This document shows, piece after piece, positions 37,816 to 50,449 of a DNA stretch of 64,000 nucleotides. This DNA is from Nymphaea colorata (lineage: Eukaryota > Streptophyta > Magnoliopsida > Nymphaeales > Nymphaeaceae): assembly GCF_008831285.2 (NCBI RefSeq), contig NC_045138.2:23223934-23287933 (forward strand), read 5' to 3'. The translations under genes were made by a program, and so were the position numbers. Position 1 is the first letter of the stretch, and the number at the start of each line of letters is the position of its first letter. The notes beneath the pieces are model-generated. The model searched no databases. It had not been told where the DNA came from and saw nothing but the letters and a program-made list of their open reading frames with translations.

Positions 37816-40800
37816 TAAGTTTCTGTCACAACAAAATATGTTTTTTTGATATTGTTGCTTAGAAATATTTGATTGTTTAAAAGAATTGAAGTTATCTCCT
37901 CCAACCAATTATATTGTTTGTATTTTACAATAAAATAAACAAAACCAACTTTTACCGACGGCATTTCGGAAAATTATTCTAAAGGAAGAGCAACGTCCTC
38001 ATCAAGCTTGATTGTTGTTTACCAGAAGGATGAGACTCCTATAAATTTCACAGTTATATGCGCCATCATTCCATTGTTTGGACAGTCTGTTTGATGTCCG
38101 GACTTTGTCTGGAGAAAGCTCATGCATTGGCGGGACCCACTTTGGTCTGGTCGCGGTATGGAGTTGGCGTCATTTAACAAGACTTGATGTTTATTGTGTC
38201 GTTTGGTGGCCACTTGTTTCTGAGTAATTTCACCGTTCAATTTCTCTCGCTGTGATGAGATTTCATCATTGGCGGTACCAAGTGAGGAGATTTACACGTA
38301 CTTCAACTTACACATAAAACTTACAGACACTCTTAACTTCGGCTGTTTGAGTTATGCCCCTAACGGCGCCTCTTGTCCCTCTTACCGGTCCCTTACCGAT
38401 CAGGGAGAACCGGTCGTTTTCCAACAATCTCTTTCTCATAGATAACTGGCAAATGAGTGGCTAATTTATGTGCTAACATAACATGGACGTTAAGTAATTA
38501 AGGTAATCGGTCCTGACATGCTTGTAGAGAACGAAACGCGGCCGAGAGTCGGAACGCCGGCGTTCTTGGAGGATTGGCCGAAGCTTCCGGCAGCAGTTGC
38601 CGTCGGCGATACCACCTTCAAGGTGGAGTTTTACTTGGACGAGGAGTTTGGCACGCCCGGAGCATTCATCATCAGGAACCTTCATAAGAGCGAGTTTTAT
38701 CTCAAGACGATGACGCTCCAGAATGTGCCCGGTAAAGGGAAGGTTCACTTCGCCTGCTACTCCTGGGTCTATCCTGCCGACAAATACAAGTACGACCGCG
38801 TTTTCTTCGCCAACCAGGTATGGGATTATTTGTCTTCAACATATATATCTTGGACCTGGATTTGTTTTTCAAGCCTGAGTTTAAATCTGAATTCCGACTG
38901 GAATTCAAACAGTTCTAGACGTCCTAGCATGAGAGCTTTAACTCAGTAGTGAGGAAGCCAAAAGAAAACATTTGAATGGGGGATACGAATACCTTAGATT
39001 TCAATTTTTAAGGGGCAGTCCACATGTCAAGAAGCAAAAGATACGAGGTTTTAATATATGAATAAACAATTTATAGGCTGGTGTGGGCAGTTGCTCACAC
39101 ACCAACTTCCATTTGCTTGTGGCAGTGTTTCCTGTTGGCAATTTTCAGGTGAGCATGAGAGTATGTCATCCGACCCAAAAAAAATAATCAGTTTCGATCT
39201 GACCTCTTATCTATGGAAGTACATAGTCTGCTTTTGATATTTAAAGTGTTAAAATATCACCTTCCATTCCAAATATTCCACGGATGGAAAAACTCATACT
39301 TCTTGTCCGGTCCTTGACAACCGTGCACGTCCACTTTTTAAGTTTGGAAGGTGCCATCCCCCTTTGCTACCGCCTTGAGCATCTTTTTCATTGGTCTACA
39401 CAATGATAAAGGGAGAGCTAATCACATCGGTCCTGTTTGCTTCGATGCCAAGCTAATGGGGATAAAGACCCATAATTTTGATTATTTTGGACCAAAAGTT
39501 TTTAATAATTTGTTGGGACAAAAGACTTAAAAGAGATACGATCTGTCCTCATTCTTTTCAAAGTCTAGGGCTCCTTCAATGCTACTATTAACTTATTATA
39601 AGTCAGCTAGTACCGCGCTTCCACGCCGCTGGAGTAAGAGATAATGTCAATAGAGTATATTCTTTGTTGCCCAAAATCGTTGTGGTTTCTTTTGAACAAG
39701 ACAAGTGTGACCACTCCGTTGGAGGCACGGAATGCTTCTCAACATGTTTGGTCATGGCCGATGGAGCTCAGTAAATGAAAGAAAGTGAAACCATCGAAAG
39801 AGGAGACAACCTTGGCCAGATTCCAAGAGCATGTGCCCGGATTTTCGTTGTCTCTCTCCTTTTTGCCTTTTGCTTTTATCTGTTTAGTCATGGGAATTCT
39901 ATGTCATCAATAAGTGTATCCACCACCTTTCGAGGCAAAAATGGTAGTACTTCTTGCTTTTTGTAAGGCTGCTTCCATGAGTCGGTTCATGGCCGACTAC
40001 ACAAAAGAAAAATAAAGAAACATTTTTTCTGAGAAGGCTTCGCCTATCAAATTTTACTGGTCTAACCGGCACAGCATAGTTAGATCAAGGCTTAGATCGA
40101 TAGATGCATCCATTTGGCATAAGGATTCTTATTGTACCATATATATTACCTGGCATCCATGTTCAAATTGGGATCATAACCATGATACTGGCCTTGCATG
40201 TGGCCTATTTTTTTTTATGATATCAACATCAGGAGCCATCCAAAAATCCAGTTCAGTTCTGAAAAGGGATCGACAAGAAACATGTTATGAGTCCGATCTG
40301 TGCATTGCATGAGCAATTGCTCATAATCGACCCACTAAAAATTTCTCATTTTCATATTTAATATTTTGAAAAAAAATCTCATTTACGTATTGGTACCAAT
40401 TAAAAATTTTAAATTTTTATAACTAGTGCCCATTAACCAGAAATTTTATGGCTCTGCCTTTCAGTGCAGTCAATTCAGACTCGATCAGGTTCAAGTGGAT
40501 CAGATCCAAAATGAATCGCAGAACTATAGACCCATTCCAAACCTAATTATGTTCGTAGGTGTGACTGTTATGTTTGAGGCTTCAAGTTCATGATTGCAGA
40601 GCTATCTTCCAAGCGGGACACCAGTGGCATTGAAGACGTTGAGGGAGACGGAACTGATGCACCTGAGAGGAGATGGACTGGGCAAGCTTCAGGAATGGGA
40701 CCGGGTCTACGACTACGCGTTCTATAATGACCTCGGCGATCCGGACAAGGGGGAGGACAAAGCCCGACCTGTTCTTGGTGGGTCCGTGGAGTATCCCTAC

Positions 40801-41492
40801 CCGCGGAGAGGAAGAACGGGCCGCCCGCCCACTCAGTCTGGTACGTACCTAACCTTTCCTTGATCCTTTTGGATGTCCAGAACGGCCACGTTCATCTTCC
40901 CGCAAAAGCTGCAGTAGAAATCATGTCCAGCACGACCAAGTTCGTGCATTTCATTATTAATCTCAAAAGGCTGATTATTGGGAAAGATGAGGCAAGGCGG
41001 CAAGGACGCATAACCATGTCACCCTCAATACACCGTGTCTGATTACATTGGACCGAACACATGCTACTTTTTAATTAATATCCAAAAGTCGACTCGTTTG
41101 GCTCAGGGGTGTTGCATTGGACCAACTGACCGATGATGAAAATTTTATTATCAGTTGGATTCTCGTAGGCACTGTTTTATAATAGATGTATAACACTTTA
41201 TTTGACAGATATATTGCTTTCCACTTAGATCTTCAAATAGTTTGAAACTCACAAATAAGAGGAAAAGGAAAGGAGTTTAATTAAAGGTTGGCTTATTTGA
41301 TGGTAGATCCGATTTTGTTGGCTGCTGAGTGTCCAAGTTCTTTTCCTGGATATGGATTTCCACGTACTGTCGAATTGCGCTTGGGATTTGCTGGGGCAGG
41401 GTTGTGGGCTTTGAGATTAGATTGGATATGGATATCTTCTTATTTCGCAATATTTTAATTGACTAAAAGTACCCCACCCCTCCTTTGTGTAT

Positions 41493-41529
<37 letters not shown>

Positions 41530-44500
41530 GTTGGATCATTCTATACAACAATTTGTGCCAGTAAAAGAAGCACCATGATGAGTTTATCGTCCATGCAGCA
41601 TGAAAGGAGATTATACACCAACCTGTGTGAGAAATGGTTTGCTAGAAGAATTAAGCTGTTAACATCTTTTAATGTCTATAACAGATCCAAAAACAGAGAG
41701 CAGATTGTCCGTGTTGGCCAGCTTCAACATTTACGTTCCACGAGACGAGCGATTTGGGCAACGGAAAATGTCCGATGTTCTTGCATCTGCTTCGAAATCC
41801 ATAGTGCAGGTCCTGGTCGCTGAATCGAAAGCCGTTTTTGACAAGACTCCGGACGAGTTCGACACGTTCCAAGATGTGTTCAATCTCTATGAAGGAGGCA
41901 TCAAGCTGGCAGACTCCCCTGCTCTTGACAAAGTTAAGGACATGATTCCATTGGAGATGATCAAGGAGCTGGTTCGCAGTGACGGGGAACAGCTCCTCAA
42001 GTTCCCCGTGCCTCAAGTGATTCAACGTAGGAAAATTAAACTCAACACTTTAAGTTTAAGTTATGTATTTTCCTCCCTTTGAATTTCATGCTTTCTCATA
42101 ATCTCACTACATTGTTGGACATATAGATGACAAGAGTGCATGGAGGACCGATGAAGAGTTTGCGAGAGAGATGCTTGCCGGAATTAATCCTGTTGTTATT
42201 AGTCGTCTTGAGGTAAACAATTTGTATTCAGTTAGCTGATCCTAGAGTCTTTAAATGGTTGTCTGGCGGCAACTACACTTTGTAAGTGTTCCATGAATCT
42301 GACTTACAGATTCATAGAACACTTATTATAGTATTTCATGAATTTATCACAATCTTTGAGACATATTTATAAAACACTTACAAAGTGTTTGTGTTAGCAA
42401 GATTATGGGGTCTATCTCCTTTCTCTGTTAAGGAAGATTACAGCTGCCTGATCAAGATTCCCTCCCAGTTTCCCCATCTCATAGTTTTCTTATCCATCAA
42501 AATTGTGTTGCCCTGTTTATCACAAGAATCCTGCTTGATTCTCTTGACTTATTGGTCTGGTCTGTACTCTATAAAGAGAGAATTCATCTTCTCTCAAATT
42601 GTATCAGACAGTTAATCAAATGAGAACTCCCTTCACCGTGGACATAGGCATCAATAAGCCGAACCACGTATATGCTTGAGTTTCTGCTGTGTTCTTGCTC
42701 TTTGCTCTTTTTATTTCATGTTTTAACAGTTTGTACTGTCAAACGACCTTTCTAAGTGTCCAGTCATGAAAATTTCTGTATAGCTTCACACTGTTTATAT
42801 GGCATTTCTAGTCCAGTGCACATGAGATCTCCTTCAGTATCTCTTACATAATACACTCAACGGCAACAAAACAGGGTTTCGCATACGGAAGTTCTGTCAC
42901 AGAAATACACGAATTGTGGCCTATAAAAGACTCTCATTCTGTTTCCTTTTGACCGGCATTTATTGGTTCTTTTGTGGATTTAGAAACAAATTTAATTTTC
43001 ATTTGGGTTTTGTTCATCAGGAATTCCCTCCAAAAAGCAAGCTTGATCCAGCAATTTATGGCCCACAAACAAGCACGATTACAGCCGAATGCATAGAGAA
43101 GTTCCTACAAGGCTTGACTGTTGAAGAGGTAGTACAGAAACTCTAGATTCCCACTTCATTAAGCTTAACTGTTCAAGAACTACTTCGTCACCATTTTTCA
43201 CCATGGAGAAACAAGACCTTATGCTAATGGAATTTTTAGTTAGCCTCTTGATCAGTTTTTGCAGCTTGTGGAGAAGAAGATCTATACTTTATTACCATGC
43301 ACAAGGCTTACTAAACATACCTAATCACTTAATTCTTCATGAAAAAGTTCGTGGACTATGCTAGTAATGTTTTGCATACATTTTTGTTTCATTAGGCCTT
43401 GAACAAGCACAGACTCTTCATCCTGGATCACTATGAAGCAATTATGCCTTATGTTAACAGAATCAACACCACAGGCAACAAGGTCTATGCTTCAAGGACG
43501 CTGCTCTTCCTTAAGGATGATGGCACGTTGACACCCTTGGCTATTGAACTCTGCTTGCCAAACCATGAAGGTCAAGACCATGGTGCAGTCAGGAAGGTCT
43601 ATACTCCAGCAGATGACGGGGTTCAAGCCTCTCTATGGCAACTTGCAAAAGCGTATGCTGCTGTTGGTGATTCAGGCAACCATCAATTGATAAGTCACTG
43701 GTAATTGCCTCACTTTGTCCTTGAATTAATGTTTTTGCATGGCCACATGCACACGCATATTCGCCTTCAAGCAAATGTCACATGCATGGGCATATGCTTA
43801 CTTGCAGAGTTATGCATGGGTTAATGGAACTTACCAGCTAATGAAACAGCTAAAACAAAATGCAGGCTGAACACACATGCAACGATGGAGCCATTTGTGA
43901 TTGCAACCAATAGGCAATTGAGCGTGATGCATCCGATCTACAAGCTCCTGCAGCCTCATCTCCGGGACACCATGTACATCAATGCGCTTGGGAGGCAGCT
44001 CCTCCTCAATGCCGGTGGCGTTCTCGAAAAGACCATCATCCCCGCCAGATATGCCATGGAGATGTCTGCTACGGTTTACAAGAGCTGGAACTTCACAGAG
44101 CAGGGACTCCCTGCTGATCTTCTCAAAAGGTATGAATAAGAGAGAGAATGGGATTAGATGCAGTTCCATTTGTTCTGTAACCACGAGAAGTTGTTTGACA
44201 ATAACAATAATTTGTAATTGTTTTATGAATATATCTTAAAGATTGAAGTAAATTCAGCGAAACATAGACAGTTACAAACAACTTTCCTTGCCAAATGAGC
44301 ACTAAAAGAAGTGAGTATAATACTTTCTCATATTCTCTTGTTTGTGCAGAGGAATCGCCGTGCAAGATTCAAGTAGGCCTCATGGTCTCCGCCTATTGAT
44401 CGAGGACTACCCATATGCAGTGGATGGCCTGGAAATATGGTTTGCAATCCGGGACTGGGTCCATGACTACTGTTCCATCTACTACAAATCAGACCATGCC

Positions 44501-45121
44501 ATCCAGTCCGATACAGAGCTCCAGGCATGGTGGCATGAGGTCCGATACGTTGGACATGGTGACAAAAAGCACGAACCCTGGTGGCCCAAGATGCAAAACC
44601 AACATGAGCTCGTCGAGTCATTGACTACCATCATCTGGGTCGCGTCGGCGCTCCATGCGGCGGTCAACTTCGGCCAGTACGCATATGCCGGGTTCCCCCT
44701 GAACCGACCAACATTGAGCCGGCGGTTCATGCCCGAGCCCGGGACGAAGGAGTATGCGGAGTTGGAAAAGGACCCCGACTCGATCTTCTTGAAGACCATC
44801 ACTGCCCAGATGCAAAGTCTGCTAGGAATGTCAGGGATTGAGATCTTGTCCAGGCATCCGTCGGACGAGGTCTACCTTGGCCAGAACATTGACAAGGAGT
44901 GGAGCGGTGAGGAGGAGGCGCTGGCCGCCTTCTGCCGGTTTGGGGACCGACTCGTGCATATTGAGAACCGGATAATGCAGATGAATGGTGAATCGGATAA
45001 GTGGAAGAACCGGAACGGACCGGTACGGGTTCCCTACACCCTCTTATACCCAAACACATCTGATTTATCTAGGGTTGGAGGATTGACTGGAAAAGGGATC
45101 CCCAACAGTATCTCCATTTAG
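34421..45121 (+). CDS. LOX: Linoleate 9S-lipoxygenase-type gene (LOX-B), nine exons
   Basis: Tandem paralogue of LOX-A, with the same role expected: a non-heme iron dioxygenase acting on linoleic and linolenic acids. Exons: 34421-34739, 38528-38817, 40600-40840, 41685-42026, 42127-42212, 43021-43128, 43396-43700, 43866-44129, 44350-45121. All introns are GT-AG, exon phases equal those of LOX-A, and the joined frame is open for 908 residues. Exons 2-9 have the same lengths as in LOX-A. Iron ligands His563, His568, His754, Asn758 and Ile908 are present, and so is the Coffa alanine (Ala613). Differences of note are Thr620-Ile621 where LOX-A has Thr-Val, QYAYAG in place of QYPYDG after the fourth ligand, and many changes in exon 4. 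In-frame Met56 (34586) is an alternative start giving 853 residues. It is probably functional, but its specificity may have shifted. Confidence 0.94.
35468..35533. repeat. 33-bp tandem duplication in LOX-B intron 1
   Basis: Two adjacent units of 33 bases beginning CCTCCTCTGCCCTTTCACAA that differ only near the end (CTCACA against CTCGCA). Confidence 0.9.
36637..36811. mobile_element. hAT-like MITE with 8-bp target duplication
   Basis: A 175-base element with terminal inverted repeats CAGGGGCGGAG and CTCCGCCCCTG. The 8-base direct repeat CAAAGGTG is perfect at 36629-36636 and 36812-36819. An 8-bp target duplication and CAGGGGCGGAG ends are hallmarks of plant hAT elements. It has no coding capacity and needs a transposase from elsewhere. 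The perfect target duplication suggests a fairly recent insertion. Confidence 0.9.
37551..37700. mobile_element. Imperfect hairpin element, possibly Tourist-like
   Basis: CAAAACTGGG near 37577 and CCCAGTTTTG near 37669 lie in inverted orientation. The outer parts (AGGCCCTTCGTTAAG and the reverse complement AAGGGCTGTTTGAATG) pair loosely. A GGGCTGTTTG-type end next to TAA would fit a Tourist-type MITE. The ends and target duplication are not certain. Confidence 0.4.
37749..37811. repeat. Compound (TA)n-(GA)n microsatellite
   Basis: About 23 bases of TA followed by ACA and about 38 bases of GA, in LOX-B intron 1. Confidence 0.95.
41496..41526. repeat. (GA)n microsatellite in LOX-B intron 3
   Basis: A pure GA run of about 31 bases, absent from LOX-A intron 3. 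Confidence 0.95.
42276..42387. mobile_element. Small hairpin element in LOX-B intron 5
   Basis: The 15-base ends CACTTTGTAAGTGTT (42276-42290) and AACACTTACAAAGTG (42373-42387) are perfect inverted repeats 112 bases apart from end to end. A second inner hairpin (CATGAATCTG and CAGATTCATAG) lies near 42292-42318. LOX-A intron 5 keeps a decayed relative of this segment, so the element probably predates the gene duplication. Confidence 0.6.
42392..42728. mobile_element. Ty1/copia solo LTR in LOX-B intron 5
   Basis: A 337-base sequence begins TGTTAGCAAG and ends TTTTAACA, giving terminal inverted repeats TGTTA and TAACA. The 5-base direct repeat GTTTG flanks it exactly (42387-42391 and 42729-42733). 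Inside are a TATA-like CTATAAAGAG near 42568 and the CCGTGGACATAGGCATC...CCGAACCACGTA series near the 3' end, known from copia-type LTRs. No internal region is left, so recombination between two LTRs produced a solo LTR. It explains most of the extra length of this intron relative to LOX-A. Confidence 0.92.
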
Positions 45122-45381
45122 AGAATGCATCCAATTCTCCGCTTGTTGGAGTGTAAGTTGGTTGAAGGTTAAAAACGTGGTTCATGGCTTCTTGAAGTTA
45201 TGAATGTATTATTTTGTAATAAAGGGAGGGCACGGACCAGCAAATAATAGTGCAGAAAGTTTTGTATTCATTCGTGTTATAATTTTAAGTGTCCTCCCAA
45301 CTCAAGTGGTCCTTGTATTTTGGGTTTTCTTTGTCTTCAATAAAATGATCATTACTACACCACAACCATGTCCGGCTGTTT

Positions 45382-45426
<45 letters not shown>

Positions 45427-45480
45427 AAATACATGCAACACATTTGGCTTAATTAAAGTGCTTTCTTGTACCACGAGTAG
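45122..45480 (+). terminator. LOX-B 3' UTR and polyadenylation region
   Basis: AATAAA at 45218-45223 and 45339-45344 match the LOX-A positions. A (TA)n run of about 35 bases follows at 45388-45422. Confidence 0.6.
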
Positions 45481-45910
45481 GGACGTCAATATAATTGATT
45501 TGAGTCCCATATCTGATGGGACAGATCTGAAAAAATTAAAATTTAATATCCAATTAAGGAATCAAATCAGACTCGGATTTAAGAAATGACATCCAATCGG
45601 ATTCAAATTTTAATATACATAAATATCCAATCACATTTGGATACAAATATGGATCAGTTTATTTTTATACAAATATCCTCAAGTAATGCTCGTACATTTT
45701 GAAAATTGGCAAAATTCTGTTGAAAATTTGGATAGTGGACATGAATATAAAAATCGGAGTCCCATTTTAAAATCAGATTTCAGATCTGGATTCGGATATG
45801 GCTTTTCTTTATGCATAATCGAATCTGAATTTGAATCCAAATATGTGAATGGTCGTTGAAGATGATATGAATAAGAGTATATCCGATCCGAATTCGATCC
45901 ATTGACGTCC
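45481..45910. mobile_element. TIR element downstream of LOX-B
   Basis: The perfect 10-base ends GGACGTCAAT (45481-45490) and ATTGACGTCC (45901-45910) are inverted, with further imperfect pairing inside. GGGACGTCAAT-type ends are common among plant non-autonomous elements. In copy A the left part is recognisable near 29490 but the right end is missing. No clear target duplication is visible. Confidence 0.65.
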
Positions 45911-46300
45911 TTAACACAAGGCCATATAAACTTTTTGAAGAACAATGAGACTGGTGAGCAGTGGAGCAGGTTGTAGGCCATGGCCCCTTACCAAGGAACC
46001 ATGGATTGTGTGCTGAAAATGATAAAAATGCCCTTGTTAGTTAAAAGGAAGACCCCTCCCTCCATAAGGACAAGAGTGAAACTTGAAAAATTTTCACCTC
46101 ATAAAATTATCAGTGCTTTATGGTAAAATGTGCGAACATCCCTTCCCATGTTTTCCACATAACGTGGATTTTTTCTCACTTACTCCAACAGCCTTAACTG
46201 ACAAAGAATGTGACACACACACATAGGACCTTTGATTGGAAAATCAATCCAATTGATTTTGTGTCCTTCGTTCTATGAAAAAAATTGATCAGATTCTTCA

Positions 46301-46710
46301 AGGGCTGCACAACGAGTCGTGCCAGTTTGAGCTCGACTTGAACTCGCTTGTCTCAACTCGACAATTATAAACGAGTCAATCTCGAGTTCAAGTGTACTCT
46401 CGCAATGTTAAACCAATTGAGTTCGAGTTCTAGGAACTCGATTAGGCTCGACAACATAATAAATGTTGAATTATAATGAGAAAATAATTAAAAAAGTAGC
46501 AATTAAATGAGTTAACGAGTTAAAAAATGAGAATGCTTAACACAGAGTTAAACAGGGTTACCCAAGTCGAGTACAAGCTCAACATTGTAATGTTGAGCCA
46601 AGCTCAATTTTGTTCTATCGAGTTCCACTCAAGCTCAAGCTCAAGTTTTCTGAGTCAAGTCAAGCTCGAGCTAGTCCAACTCAAGCTCGATTTGGCTTAT
46701 GTGCAGCCCT
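46301..46710. mobile_element. CTCGAGTT-rich MITE
   Basis: The perfect 11-base ends AGGGCTGCACA (46301-46311) and TGTGCAGCCCT (46700-46710) are inverted and enclose 388 bases rich in CTCGAGTT-type words. CAGATTCT occurs just outside on both sides (46290 and about 46718), but not exactly at the ends, so a target duplication is only possible. A partial relative lies in LOX-A intron 3. Confidence 0.75.
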
Positions 46711-48039
<1,329 letters not shown>

Positions 48040-50446
48040 TAAAAGATGGATTATAGATTTTGACTGGATAATGGATAGATCAAGGCCAAGAATCCAATGT
48101 CCAGAAAGATTGAACTGTAGATTTCATGTTAAGTGGAGTAGTCATTAGACAAGACATACAGTATTCAAATTTGAAATTACTAAAGTAAAAATGATTGAAA
48201 AATGGTTGGAAAATAGTTAGGTAGTGATAGGAAAATTTTTGGAAAATCGTTAGGAAGCAGTTGGAATATGATCAGAAATTATCGGAAAATAACTAAAAAT
48301 AAATAAAGAACGATTACAAAATGACTTGAAACAAGGGACTTTAATGATTAAAATGTACAAATTGAAAAATTTGGTCCACAGAGAATCAAGTATTTAGATT
48401 TGGTGTAGGTTCTTCCTTCTTGTTTTCATTAAAAATATCATTTAATTTTAATAATCGTTTAATAAAATGCCCAATATTTATTATTTTGATTAATATTGTC
48501 TAGCATTGTTGGTTGTGAATGTGATTGGATCTTTAGTTTATCTTGAGAAAGTTTGGTAATTGGTCCTTATGATCATTTTCAAAAGGTTGGTAATATGACT
48601 TTGTGGTTATTTTGAGAAAATGGATAACTGGGTTTCGGCTTTTGGGGCAATTTGAGAAATGGCGGTTTGGATTGTTGACATCATTTTCAAATAGTTGGTT
48701 TGGTTGAGTATCCTAAAAAAACTTGGCTTGACTTGTTTGGTACTTGATGGTTAGATCTTCTTGGATCATTTCAAAATGCATGAAATAATTAGGACGCACT
48801 GCTAACCCTTGATTTTGAATGAATTGAAAAATATTTTGCCTAAAAGCTTGTTTTGAAAATAAAATTATGATTTGTGAAGTAGTAAGCATGACGTTAATAA
48901 AAAGGGTATTCAATAATGCCTTGTAATGTATTTGCTGATATGCATAGGCTGGATACCAATTTTCTTAACAAAATATAATGATTAAACATAATTTGAATTG
49001 AGCTAGATGGACAAAAATTGACTTAAGCATTTATAATAATAAAATTGAGATCATATGTATAGGTGTTGACCTGCAAAAACGGAGCACCGATATATAAGTT
49101 GAAGCATAGTGAGGACATCACCTTGAGGTGTCACAAGTACCTTTGGGCGGTTAGGGGGAAGGGTAGATGTTTTGGCTATTTTGTTGGGTGCTAGGATCAA
49201 ATATTCCTCTTGCTTACCCAACAAAGTATATACTTACATGGTCGAGCGGTCCAACAATGTTTGACAATAATTTTGCTTTGAGTCATTTCATTTGCTCAAG
49301 TTCTTTCAGTATGTTTTGATTTTTGAAGCCATAACCCTTTCAACAATGGGATGGACCTTGATGACAAAACATCAATCTGTCCATCCCTTAAGGTTTTCTT
49401 CCCATACAAGTTTTGGAGATAAGGGGGAGTGATCTGGGCCAGGGAGAAAAATGGAATGGATATGCAGAGTGGTTGAAACTAAAGAGGAAGTGTTGGCCCT
49501 TTCTCTAATAGTTTGAAGAGTGGTGGATCACAGATGAACATTTAAGTGGAACGTCATCATGTGGGAGAGACAGTTCTATGTGCCATGCATGCGCATGGTG
49601 TGCAGTAAAGTAGGGAAGGATATTTCGGTAATATGTTAAAAATAAATCTCCGCTATAGTCTTTTTACTTTTTTCATTTTTATTTTTGTCTTCAAAAAAAG
49701 TTTTTTTTTTTCATTGTGAACTAAGAGTATTTTAGTCATTAATCATACTGATGCACCAAAAATTAATGCACCAGTATGGCTCATATAACCAGGTTCGGCC
49801 ATCAAGAGGGCATAGCAATGCGAATGTGGGTGAGAGAGGCATCCAACATCGAGAATGAAGATGCAAGCAACCTTCCTTTACAAACGTAATGGCTTCATTG
49901 TTTTAGTATGCAGCAAATAGACTATTTTATGGGTCTAACCTACCAGGTAAGTATTGACTCTTTGTTCGCCTTTTTAATGGATTTACTTAAGGTAGCGTTT
50001 GGCACCACTAGGATCAAATCCTCTGATCAAATACCAATGTGATAGGGTTTGTCGGAGCTTTTGATGCTCCAATGCTAAACATAAGTGTCGCTATTATCAT
50101 CAACAAAAAGCAAAATTGTTGTTCATATGATTAATGGTATGCCAAATTGTCACCTTTACCACCAATACAGTAAAAATCGTTGAAGCTAAATCAGCAACCA
50201 GGCCACCACCAATACCGTTTGTGATGCGTTTTTCACATCGAAGCTACTGATTTTCGATCCAAAAGCAGGCTCAATGTTTCAAATATTTGTTGTAGTTGTT
50301 AGACAGTGAATTAGGTTCACTTACTTCTAAAAGAGAAATCCTAAAATGCAGATTTTGCAAGGATCGAGACTATAGGTCCATTGGCAAACTTTAAGATTTG
50401 TTTGGAGGTAGTATAGTATTTGTTTCTTTGTTTTAGAGCCGTCAAT
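48040..50446. repeat. Downstream part of duplication, copy B
   Basis: Matches 29590-31876 with scattered substitutions and indels. The exon-like segment with CTACCAG/GTAAGT lies at about 49775-49950. No intact gene. Confidence 0.75.
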
Positions 50447-50449
50447 TTG

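Larger units (their letters stand above)
34740..38527 (+). other. Enlarged intron 1 of LOX-B
   Basis: 3788 bases against 479 in LOX-A. Only the ends match the LOX-A intron, with the last 35 or so bases (TAATTAAGGTAA and what follows) clearly shared. Within it are a 33-base tandem duplication (35468-35533), a hAT-like MITE (36637-36811), an imperfect hairpin (about 37551-37700) and a TA/GA microsatellite (37749-37811). No gene is recognisable. Confidence 0.85.
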
